A stretch of DNA of 6,278 nucleotides from Gammaproteobacteria bacterium (GTDB lineage Bacteria; Pseudomonadota; Gammaproteobacteria; Eutrophobiales; Eutrophobiaceae), in contig QNEM01000127.1 of assembly GCA_003645215.1 (NCBI GenBank), positions 1-6,278 on the forward strand, given 5' to 3'. The notes below the pieces were generated by a model. That model had not been told where the DNA came from and did not search any database. It worked only from the letters and a program-made list of their open reading frames with translations. Positions 1 to 5,877 of this stretch are shown in pieces (position 1 is the stretch's first letter; each line of letters opens with the position of its first letter). The translations under genes were made by a program, and so were the position numbers.

Positions 1-363
1 AAAGGACAATCAGTTGCCTTTGCAATATTTAATCTTCAGGAACGCGGGCAAATGCTGCTTGGTCCGGGTGTTGAAACCTATGAAGGAATGATCGTCGGTA
101 TCCATTCCCGTAATAATGACCTGGTCGTGAATATACTAAAAGGCAAACAATTAACCAATGTGCGCGCTTCAGGAAAAGATGACGCAATCGCATTAACACC
201 ACCCATTATATTTTCATTGGAACAGGCACTTGAGTTTATTAATGATGATGAACTGGTAGAGGTAACACCACTGAGTATTCGCATTCGCAAGAAAAAGTTA
301 CTGGAGCATGAACGCAAGCGTGACAATCGCAACAAAGATAAGGCTGAAGCTGAAGTTGATTAA
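1..363 (+). CDS. typA: TypA/BipA translational GTPase, C-terminal part (5' end outside window)
   Basis: This is the last 120 codons of TypA (BipA), a ribosome-associated GTPase of the EF-G/LepA class that helps 50S assembly and growth under cold or other stress. The reading frame is open from base 1, so the gene enters from the left and the GTPase domain is not seen. The visible part matches the family-specific C-terminal domain: YEGMIVGIHSRNNDL, then LTNVRASGKDDA, then SLEQALEFINDDELVEVTP and SIRIRKKKL, all familiar from E. coli BipA. The protein ends in a charged Lys/Arg/Glu tail (about 20 residues) that is normally variable. The internal ATG at 52 is not the start because the homology continues upstream of it. 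The TAA stop lies 10 bases from the stop of the convergent rlmB, with no obvious hairpin terminator between them. Confidence 0.96.
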   Translation, partial: KGQSVAFAIFNLQERGQMLLGPGVETYEGMIVGIHSRNNDLVVNILKGKQLTNVRASGKDDAIALTPPIIFSLEQALEFINDDELVEVTPLSIRIRKKKLLEHERKRDNRNKDKAEAEVD

Positions 364-373
364 CCGTGTTTAT

Positions 374-1123
374 TTACCGCCGTTGACGCCGAGCCTCGTA
401 TAAACATACCCCGGCAGCAACAGATACATTCAGGCTTTCAACAACACCAGCCATCGGTATATTCACCAGCTTGTCACAGTGCTTACGGGTATTTTGTCGC
501 AGCCCCTGGCCCTCTGAACCCATTACCAGGGCAATAGATGACGTCAGATCTTCTTCGTAGATAGTATTTTCTGCCTCATCAGCAGTGCCAATCACCCAGA
601 TACCTGCATCCTGCATTTCTCTTAAAGCACGCGACAAATTAGTCACATGAATAACGGCTGTGTTTTCTGCAGCACCACAGGCAACTTTTCGTACCGTTTC
701 ATTCAAACCAACAGCACGATCTTTTGGCAGGACAACAGCACGTACACCCACCGCATCAGCAGTACGCAGGCAGGCACCCAGATTATGCGGATCCTGTACA
801 CCATCCAGCACCAGAAATAGTGCTTTTTCCCCGTCATCCATTTCCAATACAGACGCTAAATCTATTTTGTTATCTATTGCTGTGACTTTACGTCTTATCA
901 CGACTCCCTGATGATTTGCCTGATGGCATAGTTTATCCAGTGTTTTATTTGCTACAGACTGGACAGTCAGATGCGCATTTTTAGCCAGTTCAAGGATTTC
1001 TGATATACCTTTCGCTGGTCTTTTATTTTCCAGCACCCACATCTCCAACACATCGGTTGCAGCATTCTTCAGCGCATGTCGGACAGCATGTATTCCACAG
1101 GTAATTTCTGACTGTTTACTCAT
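374..1123 (-). CDS. rlmB: 23S rRNA (guanosine-2'-O-)-methyltransferase RlmB
   Basis: RlmB is a SpoU-class (SPOUT, trefoil-knot) methyltransferase that uses S-adenosylmethionine to methylate the 2'-O of G2251 (E. coli numbering) in the 23S rRNA P-loop. The 249-residue length is usual. Residues 1-75 form the L30e-like RNA-binding domain, beginning CGIHAVRHALK. The three SPOUT motifs are present: motif 1 NLGACLRTADAVG (114-126, with the catalytic-type Arg120), motif 2 ALVMGSEGQGLR (198-209) and motif 3 IPMAGVVESLNVSVAAG (222-238). The neighbouring signature KVACGAAEN is also kept. The ATG lies 5 bases after the rnr stop with only a weak Shine-Dalgarno, so translation is probably coupled to rnr in a two-gene operon, as in other gammaproteobacteria. 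Nothing looks broken. Confidence 0.96.
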   Translation of the reverse strand: MSKQSEITCGIHAVRHALKNAATDVLEMWVLENKRPAKGISEILELAKNAHLTVQSVANKTLDKLCHQANHQGVVIRRKVTAIDNKIDLASVLEMDDGEKALFLVLDGVQDPHNLGACLRTADAVGVRAVVLPKDRAVGLNETVRKVACGAAENTAVIHVTNLSRALREMQDAGIWVIGTADEAENTIYEEDLTSSIALVMGSEGQGLRQNTRKHCDKLVNIPMAGVVESLNVSVAAGVCLYEARRQRR

Positions 1124-1128
1124 TCAGC

Positions 1129-3273
1129 TTATTCAACCAGTTCAAAATCTATTTTCTTGTCTTCCAGGCTAACTCTCATGACCTTTACCTTGACTCTGTT
1201 CCCCAGACGATAATTTTTACCTGTACGCTCTCCGGTGAGGCGATGTCCAATGGGATCAAAATGATAATAATCTGCAGGCAATGCTGTGATATGCACCAAA
1301 CCCTCAACATAAATACCATCCAGCTCGACAAACATTCCAAATGAAGTCACGCCACTGATTGTGCCTTCATAGATCTCCCCCACTTTGCCCTGCATGAATT
1401 CACATTTGTACCATTGAATCACATCTCTGCTTGCTTCTTCAGCACGCCTGTCTGTTAAAGAACAGTTTTCAGCAATGCTGTGCATGTCCTTGTTTGAATA
1501 AGCAAAGCCTGCCGAACCTTTATTGCGAATTAAGTGGCGAATGGCCCTATGCACCATTAAGTCAGGATAACGCCTGATGGGAGAAGTAAAGTGTGCGTAG
1601 GCAGGGAATGCCAGACCAAAATGGCCCATGTTTTTTTCACTATAAACGGCTAACTGCATACTGCGTAATAATACTGTTTCAATTAAATGTGCATCTTCCC
1701 TGTCTTTAACCTTCTCAATCAAATTAGCATAATCTTTCGCAGTCGGTGTTTCACCACCGCCCAGGTTTAATCCCATCTCGCCAAGAAAAGCATGCAGCGC
1801 TTCAAGTTTTTTGGACTTTGGTATTTCATGCACCCTGTATAGTGCAGGAATCTCATTCTCCAAAAGAAACTCTGCTGCTGCAATATTTGCTGCCAACATA
1901 AACTCCTCGATTAAACGATGCGCATCATTTCTTTCAAGTGCATATATCGAAGAAACAGTCTGGCTTTCATCAAATTCAAAACAGGGCTCTATTGATCTGA
2001 AATCAAGCACTCCTTTTTCTCCTCTATGCTTATGTAATAGTTTGTACAAATCATAGAGATTTTCCAGATGAGGAATACATGCTTTGTATGTCTCACGTAC
2101 AACTTTATCTTTTTCTATCAAGATGCTGGCGACCTTGTTATAGGTCAGTCTTTCTGCAGAACGCATTACGCCCTCAAAGAATCGATGACGTTTGACCTTG
2201 CCCTGCTTGTTAATCTGAAGTTCACAGACAAGACACAATCTATCGATCTTCGGATTGAGAGAGCATAGTCCATTGGAAAGAATTTCAGGCAACATGGGAA
2301 CCACACGTTGTGGGAAATAAACTGAATTCCCCCTGTTTAATGCCTCATCGTCCATAGCCATGCCTGGGTGTACATAATGTGAGACATCTGCAATCGCCAC
2401 CAATAAACGCCACCCCGAACCTTGCTGCTCACAATAGACAGCATCATCAAAATCTCGCGCGTCTTCACCATCAATGGTCACCAATGGTAAATCCCGTATA
2501 TCTTCTCTGTCAGCTATATCATCTGGATTAATCTTGTCTGTAAAGCCGGAGACTTCTGCCAGCACTTCATCCGGCCATTCACTGGGGATTTCGTGTGATC
2601 TGATGGCAATCTCAACGGCCATCCCTGCCGCGGCATATTCACCCAGAGTTTCCACGATTTTACCTACAGGCTGGGTATGCTTGTCAGGTTGCTTGCTTAT
2701 CTCGACGACCACGTAATGACCCGATTCTGCTTTACCTTCCATAGATTTCGGGATCAGGATGTCCTGATGAATACGTTTATTCTGAGGTACCACAAAAGCA
2801 ACACCTTGTTCTTCAAAATAACGCCCAACAACCAGCTGATTTGCACGTTGCAGGATCTCCACCATGGCACCTTCTTTACGACCACGTTTGTCGATACCAA
2901 CGATGCGCGCAATAATCCGATCACCATGTAACAGACTACGCATTTCCCGAGATGATAAATAAAGGTCATCCTCTTCACCTTCAATATTGAGAAATCCATA
3001 TCCGTCTGAATGGCCAATCACCGTGCCCTGATATAGATCCATTTTATCAACCAGCCCGTATCCTCCGCGACGATTGAGAACGATTTGACCATCACGCTGC
3101 ATGGCCTTGATACGTCTTGACAATGCCTGTCGACCCTCGCTGCCATCGACTCCCAGGGCATCTGCAATCTTCCTCAGTGTTCTGGGACGCTTACATTCTG
3201 TTAAATATTCAAGTATCTGCCGCCGCTCTGGCAGGGTGATTTTATAGTTAGTTTTTTTATAATCTGATTTCAT
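1129..3273 (-). CDS. rnr: Ribonuclease R, form without the basic C-terminal tail
   Basis: RNase R is a processive 3'-5' exoribonuclease of the RNB family. It degrades structured RNA and takes part in rRNA, tRNA and mRNA quality control. The 714-residue product has an N-terminal winged-helix domain (about 15-75), two cold-shock-like domains (about 80-215), the RNB catalytic domain (about 255-585) and an S1 domain (about 630-712). The catalytic aspartates sit in TIDGEDARDFDDAV as D268, D274, D276 and D277, matching E. coli D272/D278/D280/D281. Tyr319 (SVYFP) and HFTSPIRRYPDL (561-572) are also kept. The protein stops two residues after the S1 core, so the long Lys-rich tail of E. coli RNase R (813 aa) is missing. 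I chose the ATG at 3273 because AGAAAGG lies 6 bases upstream. An in-frame ATG at 3330 would add 19 residues unlike the family and abuts the tRNA gene. Confidence 0.95.
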   Translation of the reverse strand: MKSDYKKTNYKITLPERRQILEYLTECKRPRTLRKIADALGVDGSEGRQALSRRIKAMQRDGQIVLNRRGGYGLVDKMDLYQGTVIGHSDGYGFLNIEGEEDDLYLSSREMRSLLHGDRIIARIVGIDKRGRKEGAMVEILQRANQLVVGRYFEEQGVAFVVPQNKRIHQDILIPKSMEGKAESGHYVVVEISKQPDKHTQPVGKIVETLGEYAAAGMAVEIAIRSHEIPSEWPDEVLAEVSGFTDKINPDDIADREDIRDLPLVTIDGEDARDFDDAVYCEQQGSGWRLLVAIADVSHYVHPGMAMDDEALNRGNSVYFPQRVVPMLPEILSNGLCSLNPKIDRLCLVCELQINKQGKVKRHRFFEGVMRSAERLTYNKVASILIEKDKVVRETYKACIPHLENLYDLYKLLHKHRGEKGVLDFRSIEPCFEFDESQTVSSIYALERNDAHRLIEEFMLAANIAAAEFLLENEIPALYRVHEIPKSKKLEALHAFLGEMGLNLGGGETPTAKDYANLIEKVKDREDAHLIETVLLRSMQLAVYSEKNMGHFGLAFPAYAHFTSPIRRYPDLMVHRAIRHLIRNKGSAGFAYSNKDMHSIAENCSLTDRRAEEASRDVIQWYKCEFMQGKVGEIYEGTISGVTSFGMFVELDGIYVEGLVHITALPADYYHFDPIGHRLTGERTGKNYRLGNRVKVKVMRVSLEDKKIDFELVE

Positions 3274-3301
3274 TGACAACCTTTCTTTGGCTAGGTAAAG
3301 T
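3273..3301 (+). promoter_or_regulatory. Sigma-70 promoter of tRNA-Leu
   Basis: A perfect -35 hexamer TTGACA (3273-3278) is followed by a 17-base spacer and the -10 hexamer TAAAGT (3296-3301, 4 of 6 consensus positions). The bases just after it (CCGCCG) form a GC-rich discriminator, typical of stable-RNA promoters under stringent control. Initiation is expected near 3308, about 23 bases before the mature tRNA end. The -35 box occupies the spacer between the rnr Shine-Dalgarno and the rnr ATG on the opposite strand. The promoter is inferred from sequence only. Confidence 0.6.
3280..3286 (-). promoter_or_regulatory. Shine-Dalgarno of rnr
   Basis: On the minus strand these bases read AGAAAGG, six bases before the ATG at 3273-3271. 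This supports the 714-residue RNase R start over the upstream ATG at 3330. The site lies inside the divergent tRNA-Leu promoter, between its -35 and -10 hexamers. Confidence 0.7.
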
Positions 3302-3330
3302 CCGCCGTTCTTCCTGGAACCAACACTCAT

Positions 3331-3417
3331 GCCGAGGTGGCGGAATTGGTAGACGCGCTAGCTTCAGGTGCTAGTATGGGTAACCATGTGGAGGTTCAAG
3401 TCCTCTTCTCGGCACCA
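3331..3417 (+). tRNA. tRNA-Leu (anticodon CAG)
   Basis: This is an 87-base class II tRNA gene with an encoded CCA end. The acceptor strands GCCGAGG and TCTCGGC pair over 7 bp (one G-U), followed by discriminator A and CCA. The D-arm reads GCGGAATTGGTAGACGC, as in bacterial leucine tRNAs. The anticodon stem CTAGC/GCTAG closes the loop TTCAGGT with anticodon CAG at 3365-3367, so it reads CUG codons. The long variable arm contains ATGG-GTAA-CCAT. The T-arm is GGAGG-TTCAAGT-CCTCT. The gene diverges from rnr and has its own strong promoter. Its last 12 bases (TTCTCGGCACCA) recur at 3560-3571 and 5070-5081 as the tails of a dispersed repeat. Confidence 0.97.
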
Positions 3418-3443
3418 AGTTTATTTTCAAAATGTTTACCGTT

Positions 3444-3460
3444 CGAGGACTCCATCCTCG
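3444..3460 (+). other. Short hairpin at the entry of repeat copy 1
   Basis: CGAGGA (3444-3449) and TCCTCG (3455-3460) are perfect inverted arms around a 5-base loop, CTCCA. The right arm is the first six bases of the 125-bp repeat. The left arm is absent upstream of copy 2, where the T-arm-like GTTCAAGTCCTC occurs instead. The hairpin starts 27 bases downstream of the tRNA-Leu CCA. It could fold in a read-through tRNA precursor, but no T-run follows, so it does not look like a terminator. Confidence 0.5.
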
Positions 3461-3579
3461 TCGCTTAAATGCGCATCCATGCCCACGCGACACATGTGCT
3501 TCCTCGGTTCTGGCTCCTGCTTCACTCTACCTCCCCCATCCTTGGGGTCGTGCACTTCGTTCTCGGCACCATTAATTTC
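3455..3579 (+). repeat. 125-bp direct repeat ending in a tRNA-Leu 3' end, copy 1
   Basis: This segment matches 4965-5089 at 123 of 125 positions; the differences are G/A at 3481/4991 and T/C at 3556/5066. Similarity starts and stops abruptly. The unit contains GTCGC...GCGAC inverted arms (3460-3464 and 3487-3491), the palindromes ATGCGCAT (3469-3476) and CACATGTG (3491-3498), and a compact hairpin CCCCA-TCCT-TGGGG (3534-3547). Near its end is TTCTCGGCACCA (3560-3571), identical to the last 12 bases of the tRNA-Leu gene, followed by ATTAATTTC. It is visibly richer in GC than the flanking DNA. Open frames through it on both strands look incidental. It is probably a dispersed repeat of this genome, which one window cannot show. 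Confidence 0.93.
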
Positions 3580-3922
3580 ACTGCTTAACTGCGTTTTAAG
3601 AATAACATACAAATATTTAAGTCTTCTGACATTTTCTGCCAGCCAAAGCTGGGACATCATTTTATGATTAGTAATAAATACTAAACAAGGAAAACTGTTA
3701 GCTATTAACACTTAAATCCCTGCCTACAGGTTTTATTATAATAAAAAATCGCACAAAGAAGCATTTTGAACTGACAGGAAACATAAACATTACCTGGAGA
3801 AAAACGAAAAATATCCAGAATGTTTTTTGATTACACATTGGAGATAGACTATTTATCTTTAACCTGTGCCACAGCGTAGTCAAAATACATATTACGAGAT
3901 ATAAAAATGTCTGGTAATACCT
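3580..3922. other. AT-rich intergenic region without a supported gene
   Basis: This stretch lies between repeat copy 1 and the sulfurtransferase stop. I find no protein with recognisable composition or a ribosome site. Two short minus-strand open frames read as hydrophobic, low-complexity chance translations. Two small hairpins can be drawn on the plus strand: CCAGC-CAAA-GCTGG (3639-3652) and CCTG-CCTA-CAGG followed by TTTTATTATAAT (3719-3742). The second could act as a weak terminator for transcripts coming from tRNA-Leu, but a 4-bp stem is not convincing. No clear terminator for the leftward sulfurtransferase gene is visible. Confidence 0.5.
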
Positions 3923-4825
3923 TTACGGCTCAGAACCGAGTTTGAGAGGCAAAGACTCATCAAGAACCCATTCATTCATGGAACCATCATATACAGAGAC
4001 ATTGTTCTGCCCACAGAGGCTCATGGCCAGACAATCCATGGTTGCAGAAATACCGCCACCACAGTAGGCAATCACTTTATCCGTCTCCAGGGATCCACTA
4101 TCGGCAAATAATGGACGCAGCTCATCCGGCTTCAGGAATTCACCTGTGTCAGAGTTAATAATCGAGTCATAAGATACGTTGTAACTACCAGGTAGATGAC
4201 CGGCTCGACCATATCGATTTAATTCCCCTGTATACACCTCAGGGGGCAACGCGTTTACCATGGTCGGATCACCTTTCTCTATAGCTTCAAGCATCTTATG
4301 TTTGTCAACCCACATCTCGGGACGCGGATTCACAGACAGATTTCCTGTCGGATAATTGCAAGCATCACTATCTGTGGGACGACCTTCGCTTTGCCACTTC
4401 TCCCATCCGCCATCCAATATGGTCACATTGTCAAACCCGATAGAACGGAGCATCCACCACACTCTTGTGGCCCACATCTGGCACCCCTTGCTGAAAAGAA
4501 CAACAGCCGTACCATCGGCTACACCATGCGCAGCAATCGCTGCAGCAAATGCTTCCGGTGTCGGCATCATAAACGGAATACTGTTATTTGAGTCAAACAG
4601 TTCAGCATTAATATCGATAAAATCTGAATCCGGTAGATGTACTTGTTCCCACTCTTTACGAGGCGTTTCAGAATCCAGATTATAACCACCGAAACTTTCA
4701 CCCGTATCACCTTTATATTCGACATAAAGTGTAACGTCATAAATTCTTAGTCCTGACTCTCCTAGATGTTCTTCGAGCCAGTCCGTCGATACGAGAGGCG
4801 TTTGTAGTTTCATTTCTTTTTCCAT
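3923..4825 (-). CDS. Two-domain rhodanese-family sulfurtransferase (SseA-like, thiosulfate/3-mercaptopyruvate)
   Basis: The 300-residue product has the tandem rhodanese architecture of thiosulfate and 3-mercaptopyruvate sulfurtransferases, soluble enzymes that move sulfane sulfur from a donor to cyanide or a thiol through a cysteine persulfide. Domain 1 (about 9-150) is the inactive one; it has WWMLRSIGFDNVTILDGGW (123-141). Domain 2 (about 170-295) has GRAGHLPGSYNV (206-217) and the active loop YCGGGISAT (254-262) with catalytic Cys255. CGGGISA is closer to the mercaptopyruvate type (CGSGVTA) than to classical rhodanese (CRKGVTA), but I would not fix the donor. No signal peptide is seen. The start is uncertain: the ATG at 4825 has a poor ribosome site, while an ATG four codons later (4813) has GGA seven bases upstream. 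The gene stands alone between the two repeat copies. Confidence 0.9.
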   Translation of the reverse strand: MEKEMKLQTPLVSTDWLEEHLGESGLRIYDVTLYVEYKGDTGESFGGYNLDSETPRKEWEQVHLPDSDFIDINAELFDSNNSIPFMMPTPEAFAAAIAAHGVADGTAVVLFSKGCQMWATRVWWMLRSIGFDNVTILDGGWEKWQSEGRPTDSDACNYPTGNLSVNPRPEMWVDKHKMLEAIEKGDPTMVNALPPEVYTGELNRYGRAGHLPGSYNVSYDSIINSDTGEFLKPDELRPLFADSGSLETDKVIAYCGGGISATMDCLAMSLCGQNNVSVYDGSMNEWVLDESLPLKLGSEP

Positions 4826-4964
4826 TTTCTTTGTTTAACAACAATATTCAGGCAATAACCTCAATGTCCGTCATCAAAACCTTTTGATCGGCAAGCTATC
4901 TGATTTTTCATAGAGCCATGCCAACGCTCAATCTTGCCTTGTGTATGGGGAGTCTAAGTTCAAG
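4826..4964. other. Upstream region of the sulfurtransferase gene
   Basis: This intergenic piece should contain the promoter of the leftward sulfurtransferase gene. I see no pair of hexamers close enough to consensus to call one. It contains the dyad at 4873-4888. Its right end carries the tRNA-Leu-like remnant leading into repeat copy 2. Confidence 0.4.
4873..4888. promoter_or_regulatory. Perfect dyad, possible operator
   Basis: ATCAAAA and TTTTGAT form perfect 7-base inverted arms around CC, centred about 55 bases upstream of the sulfurtransferase ATG. The position and symmetry suit a dimeric regulator. There is no T-run and the spacer is too short for an RNA hairpin loop, so a protein-binding site is likelier than a terminator. 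AT-rich dyads of this size also arise by chance. Confidence 0.3.
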
Positions 4965-5081
4965 TCCTCGTCGCTTAAATGCGCATCCATACCCACGCGA
5001 CACATGTGCTTCCTCGGTTCTGGCTCCTGCTTCACTCTACCTCCCCCATCCTTGGGGTCGTGCACCTCGTTCTCGGCACCA
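4943..5081 (+). pseudogene. tRNA-Leu 3'-half remnant split by a 100-base insert
   Basis: GTATGGG (4943-4949) and GTTCAAGTCCTC (4958-4969) repeat, in order and at similar spacing, the variable-arm start and T-arm of the tRNA-Leu gene (3374-3380 and 3394-3405). The tRNA's next 12 bases, TTCTCGGCACCA, appear at 5070-5081, exactly 100 bases later. Removing 4970-5069 therefore restores the 24-base junction of the tRNA 3' end. The T-stem 5' strand is not kept and the anticodon half is not recognisable, so this cannot be a working tRNA. A tRNA-derived remnant is an inference; the 12-base matches are seen directly. Confidence 0.45.
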
Positions 5082-5089
5082 TTAATTTC
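4965..5089 (+). repeat. 125-bp direct repeat ending in a tRNA-Leu 3' end, copy 2
   Basis: This is the second copy of the unit at 3455-3579, 1510 bases away in the same orientation, with two mismatches. The change at 4991 (A for G) turns GCATCCATGC into GCATCCATAC. The T-arm-like bases lead directly into it, and its tRNA 3' tail lies at 5070-5081. The similarity ends at 5089, 20 bases before the stop of the GGDEF gene, which is read towards it. Together the two copies flank the sulfurtransferase gene. Confidence 0.93.
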
Positions 5090-5109
5090 TTGGTTTATTA
5101 TTCAGTTTT

Positions 5110-5877
5110 TTAACTCTCTGAATGGTTAAATACATCAAAGGCACTACCGCTGATATCCTTTGCCTTATGCATGGATTTATCTGCCTTTATAAGAAGTTCA
5201 TCGAAGTTAATCGTATCAAGCGGATAAAGTGCAATACCAATACTGATGGTAAGCTGAATTTCTTTCCTGGCCAGTTCTATTTTTTTCGATAAGCCGTCTA
5301 TCATCTTTTTTGCAACAATTTCGGCATCATCAATTGTCCTTATATTGGTCTGGATGACAGCAAATTCATCCCCGCTCCAGCGAGCAATCGTATCTGTATC
5401 ACGGACACAAGTACCCAGACGGCATGCTGCCTCTTTTAGAACCTGATCCCCGCAATGATGGCCCAGGCTATCATTAATATCCCTGAAATTATCAAGGCCA
5501 ATAAAGTGAATAGCCAGAAGCTCATCTTTTCTCCTGGCAGAAGCAATAGCTTGCTGCAATCTATCTGTAAAAAGTATCCGGTTAGGGAGTCCTGTCAGAA
5601 TGTCATGATGCGCCATATGATCAAGCTCATGACTGAAAGATTCCGAATCCTGAGTTTCTGAAACCTCGGATCCTGACTGAGTTTTAGCTGACGAATAGTA
5701 GTAACCAACAAGGTAAAAACAAATAAAACTGACCGTCAAATAGATGCTCTCAAAAAAAACACTATTATTATCTGATTCGGTTTCTGTTGGAAATATTAAT
5801 AGCCAGACAAGAACAGTAACTGCAACAAGAAGCAGAAGTAAAAAGTGAGGCAGGTATTTTTTTAACAAGTCCTGCAA
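5110..5877 (-). CDS. Membrane-anchored GGDEF protein with a variant (SGDEF) active site
   Basis: The 255-residue product has two predicted membrane helices (about 11-29 and 43-61), a polar linker rich in Ser/Glu/Gln (62-85), and a cytoplasmic GGDEF domain (about 86-250) of the diguanylate cyclase family, which makes c-di-GMP from two GTP. The signature is SGDEF (168-172). The guanine-contacting N135 and D144 of FRDINDSLGHHCGD are present, and so is an inhibitory-site RxxD, R159-D-T-D162, five residues before the signature. The first Asp of the usual D-L-D metal motif is Gly (FIGLDNF, G127), so activity is doubtful. It may be a weak cyclase or a c-di-GMP or GTP sensor. The only sensible start that keeps the helices is TTG at 5877; the upstream in-frame stop is that of purA, 18 bases away, and no ATG lies between. 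Co-transcription with purA is likely. Confidence 0.88.
   Translation of the reverse strand: MQDLLKKYLPHFLLLLLVAVTVLVWLLIFPTETESDNNSVFFESIYLTVSFICFYLVGYYYSSAKTQSGSEVSETQDSESFSHELDHMAHHDILTGLPNRILFTDRLQQAIASARRKDELLAIHFIGLDNFRDINDSLGHHCGDQVLKEAACRLGTCVRDTDTIARWSGDEFAVIQTNIRTIDDAEIVAKKMIDGLSKKIELARKEIQLTISIGIALYPLDTINFDELLIKADKSMHKAKDISGSAFDVFNHSES

Noticed and set aside
364..373. Bidirectional terminator between typA and rlmB
   Set aside because: The gap is only 10 bases and no stable inverted repeat spans it.
660..2931. Plus-strand open frames within rlmB and rnr
   Set aside because: They lie opposite strongly conserved genes and their translations resemble no protein family; they are antisense shadows.
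3274..3330. N-terminal extension of RNase R from the ATG at 3330
   Set aside because: The extra 19 residues have no family counterpart, the start abuts the tRNA gene, and a good ribosome site precedes the ATG at 3273.
3534..3547. CCCCA-TCCT-TGGGG hairpin as a rho-independent terminator for tRNA-Leu
   Set aside because: No T-run follows the stem; it is followed by CGTGCAC. It is an internal part of the repeat.
3455..3579. Integron attC site
   Set aside because: The length fits, but I see no terminal RYYYAAC/GTTRRRY pair with the required symmetry, and no integron integrase is present.
3368..3711. Open frames of about 90-100 codons on both strands through repeat copy 1 and a similar plus-strand one through copy 2
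   Set aside because: They overlap the tRNA gene or end in AT-rich DNA, lack ribosome sites, and look alike only because the repeats are alike. With two differences between copies, no coding constraint can be shown. The E. coli tyrT locus does encode a small protein, so translation is not fully excluded.
3698..3883. 61-codon minus-strand open frame in the AT-rich region
   Set aside because: Hydrophobic, low-complexity translation with no ribosome site or recognisable family; typical of AT-rich non-coding DNA.
5100..5123. Inverted repeat ATTCAG...CTGAAT around the GGDEF stop codon as a terminator
   Set aside because: Six-base AT-rich arms with a 12-base loop are weak, and no clear T-run follows on the minus strand.
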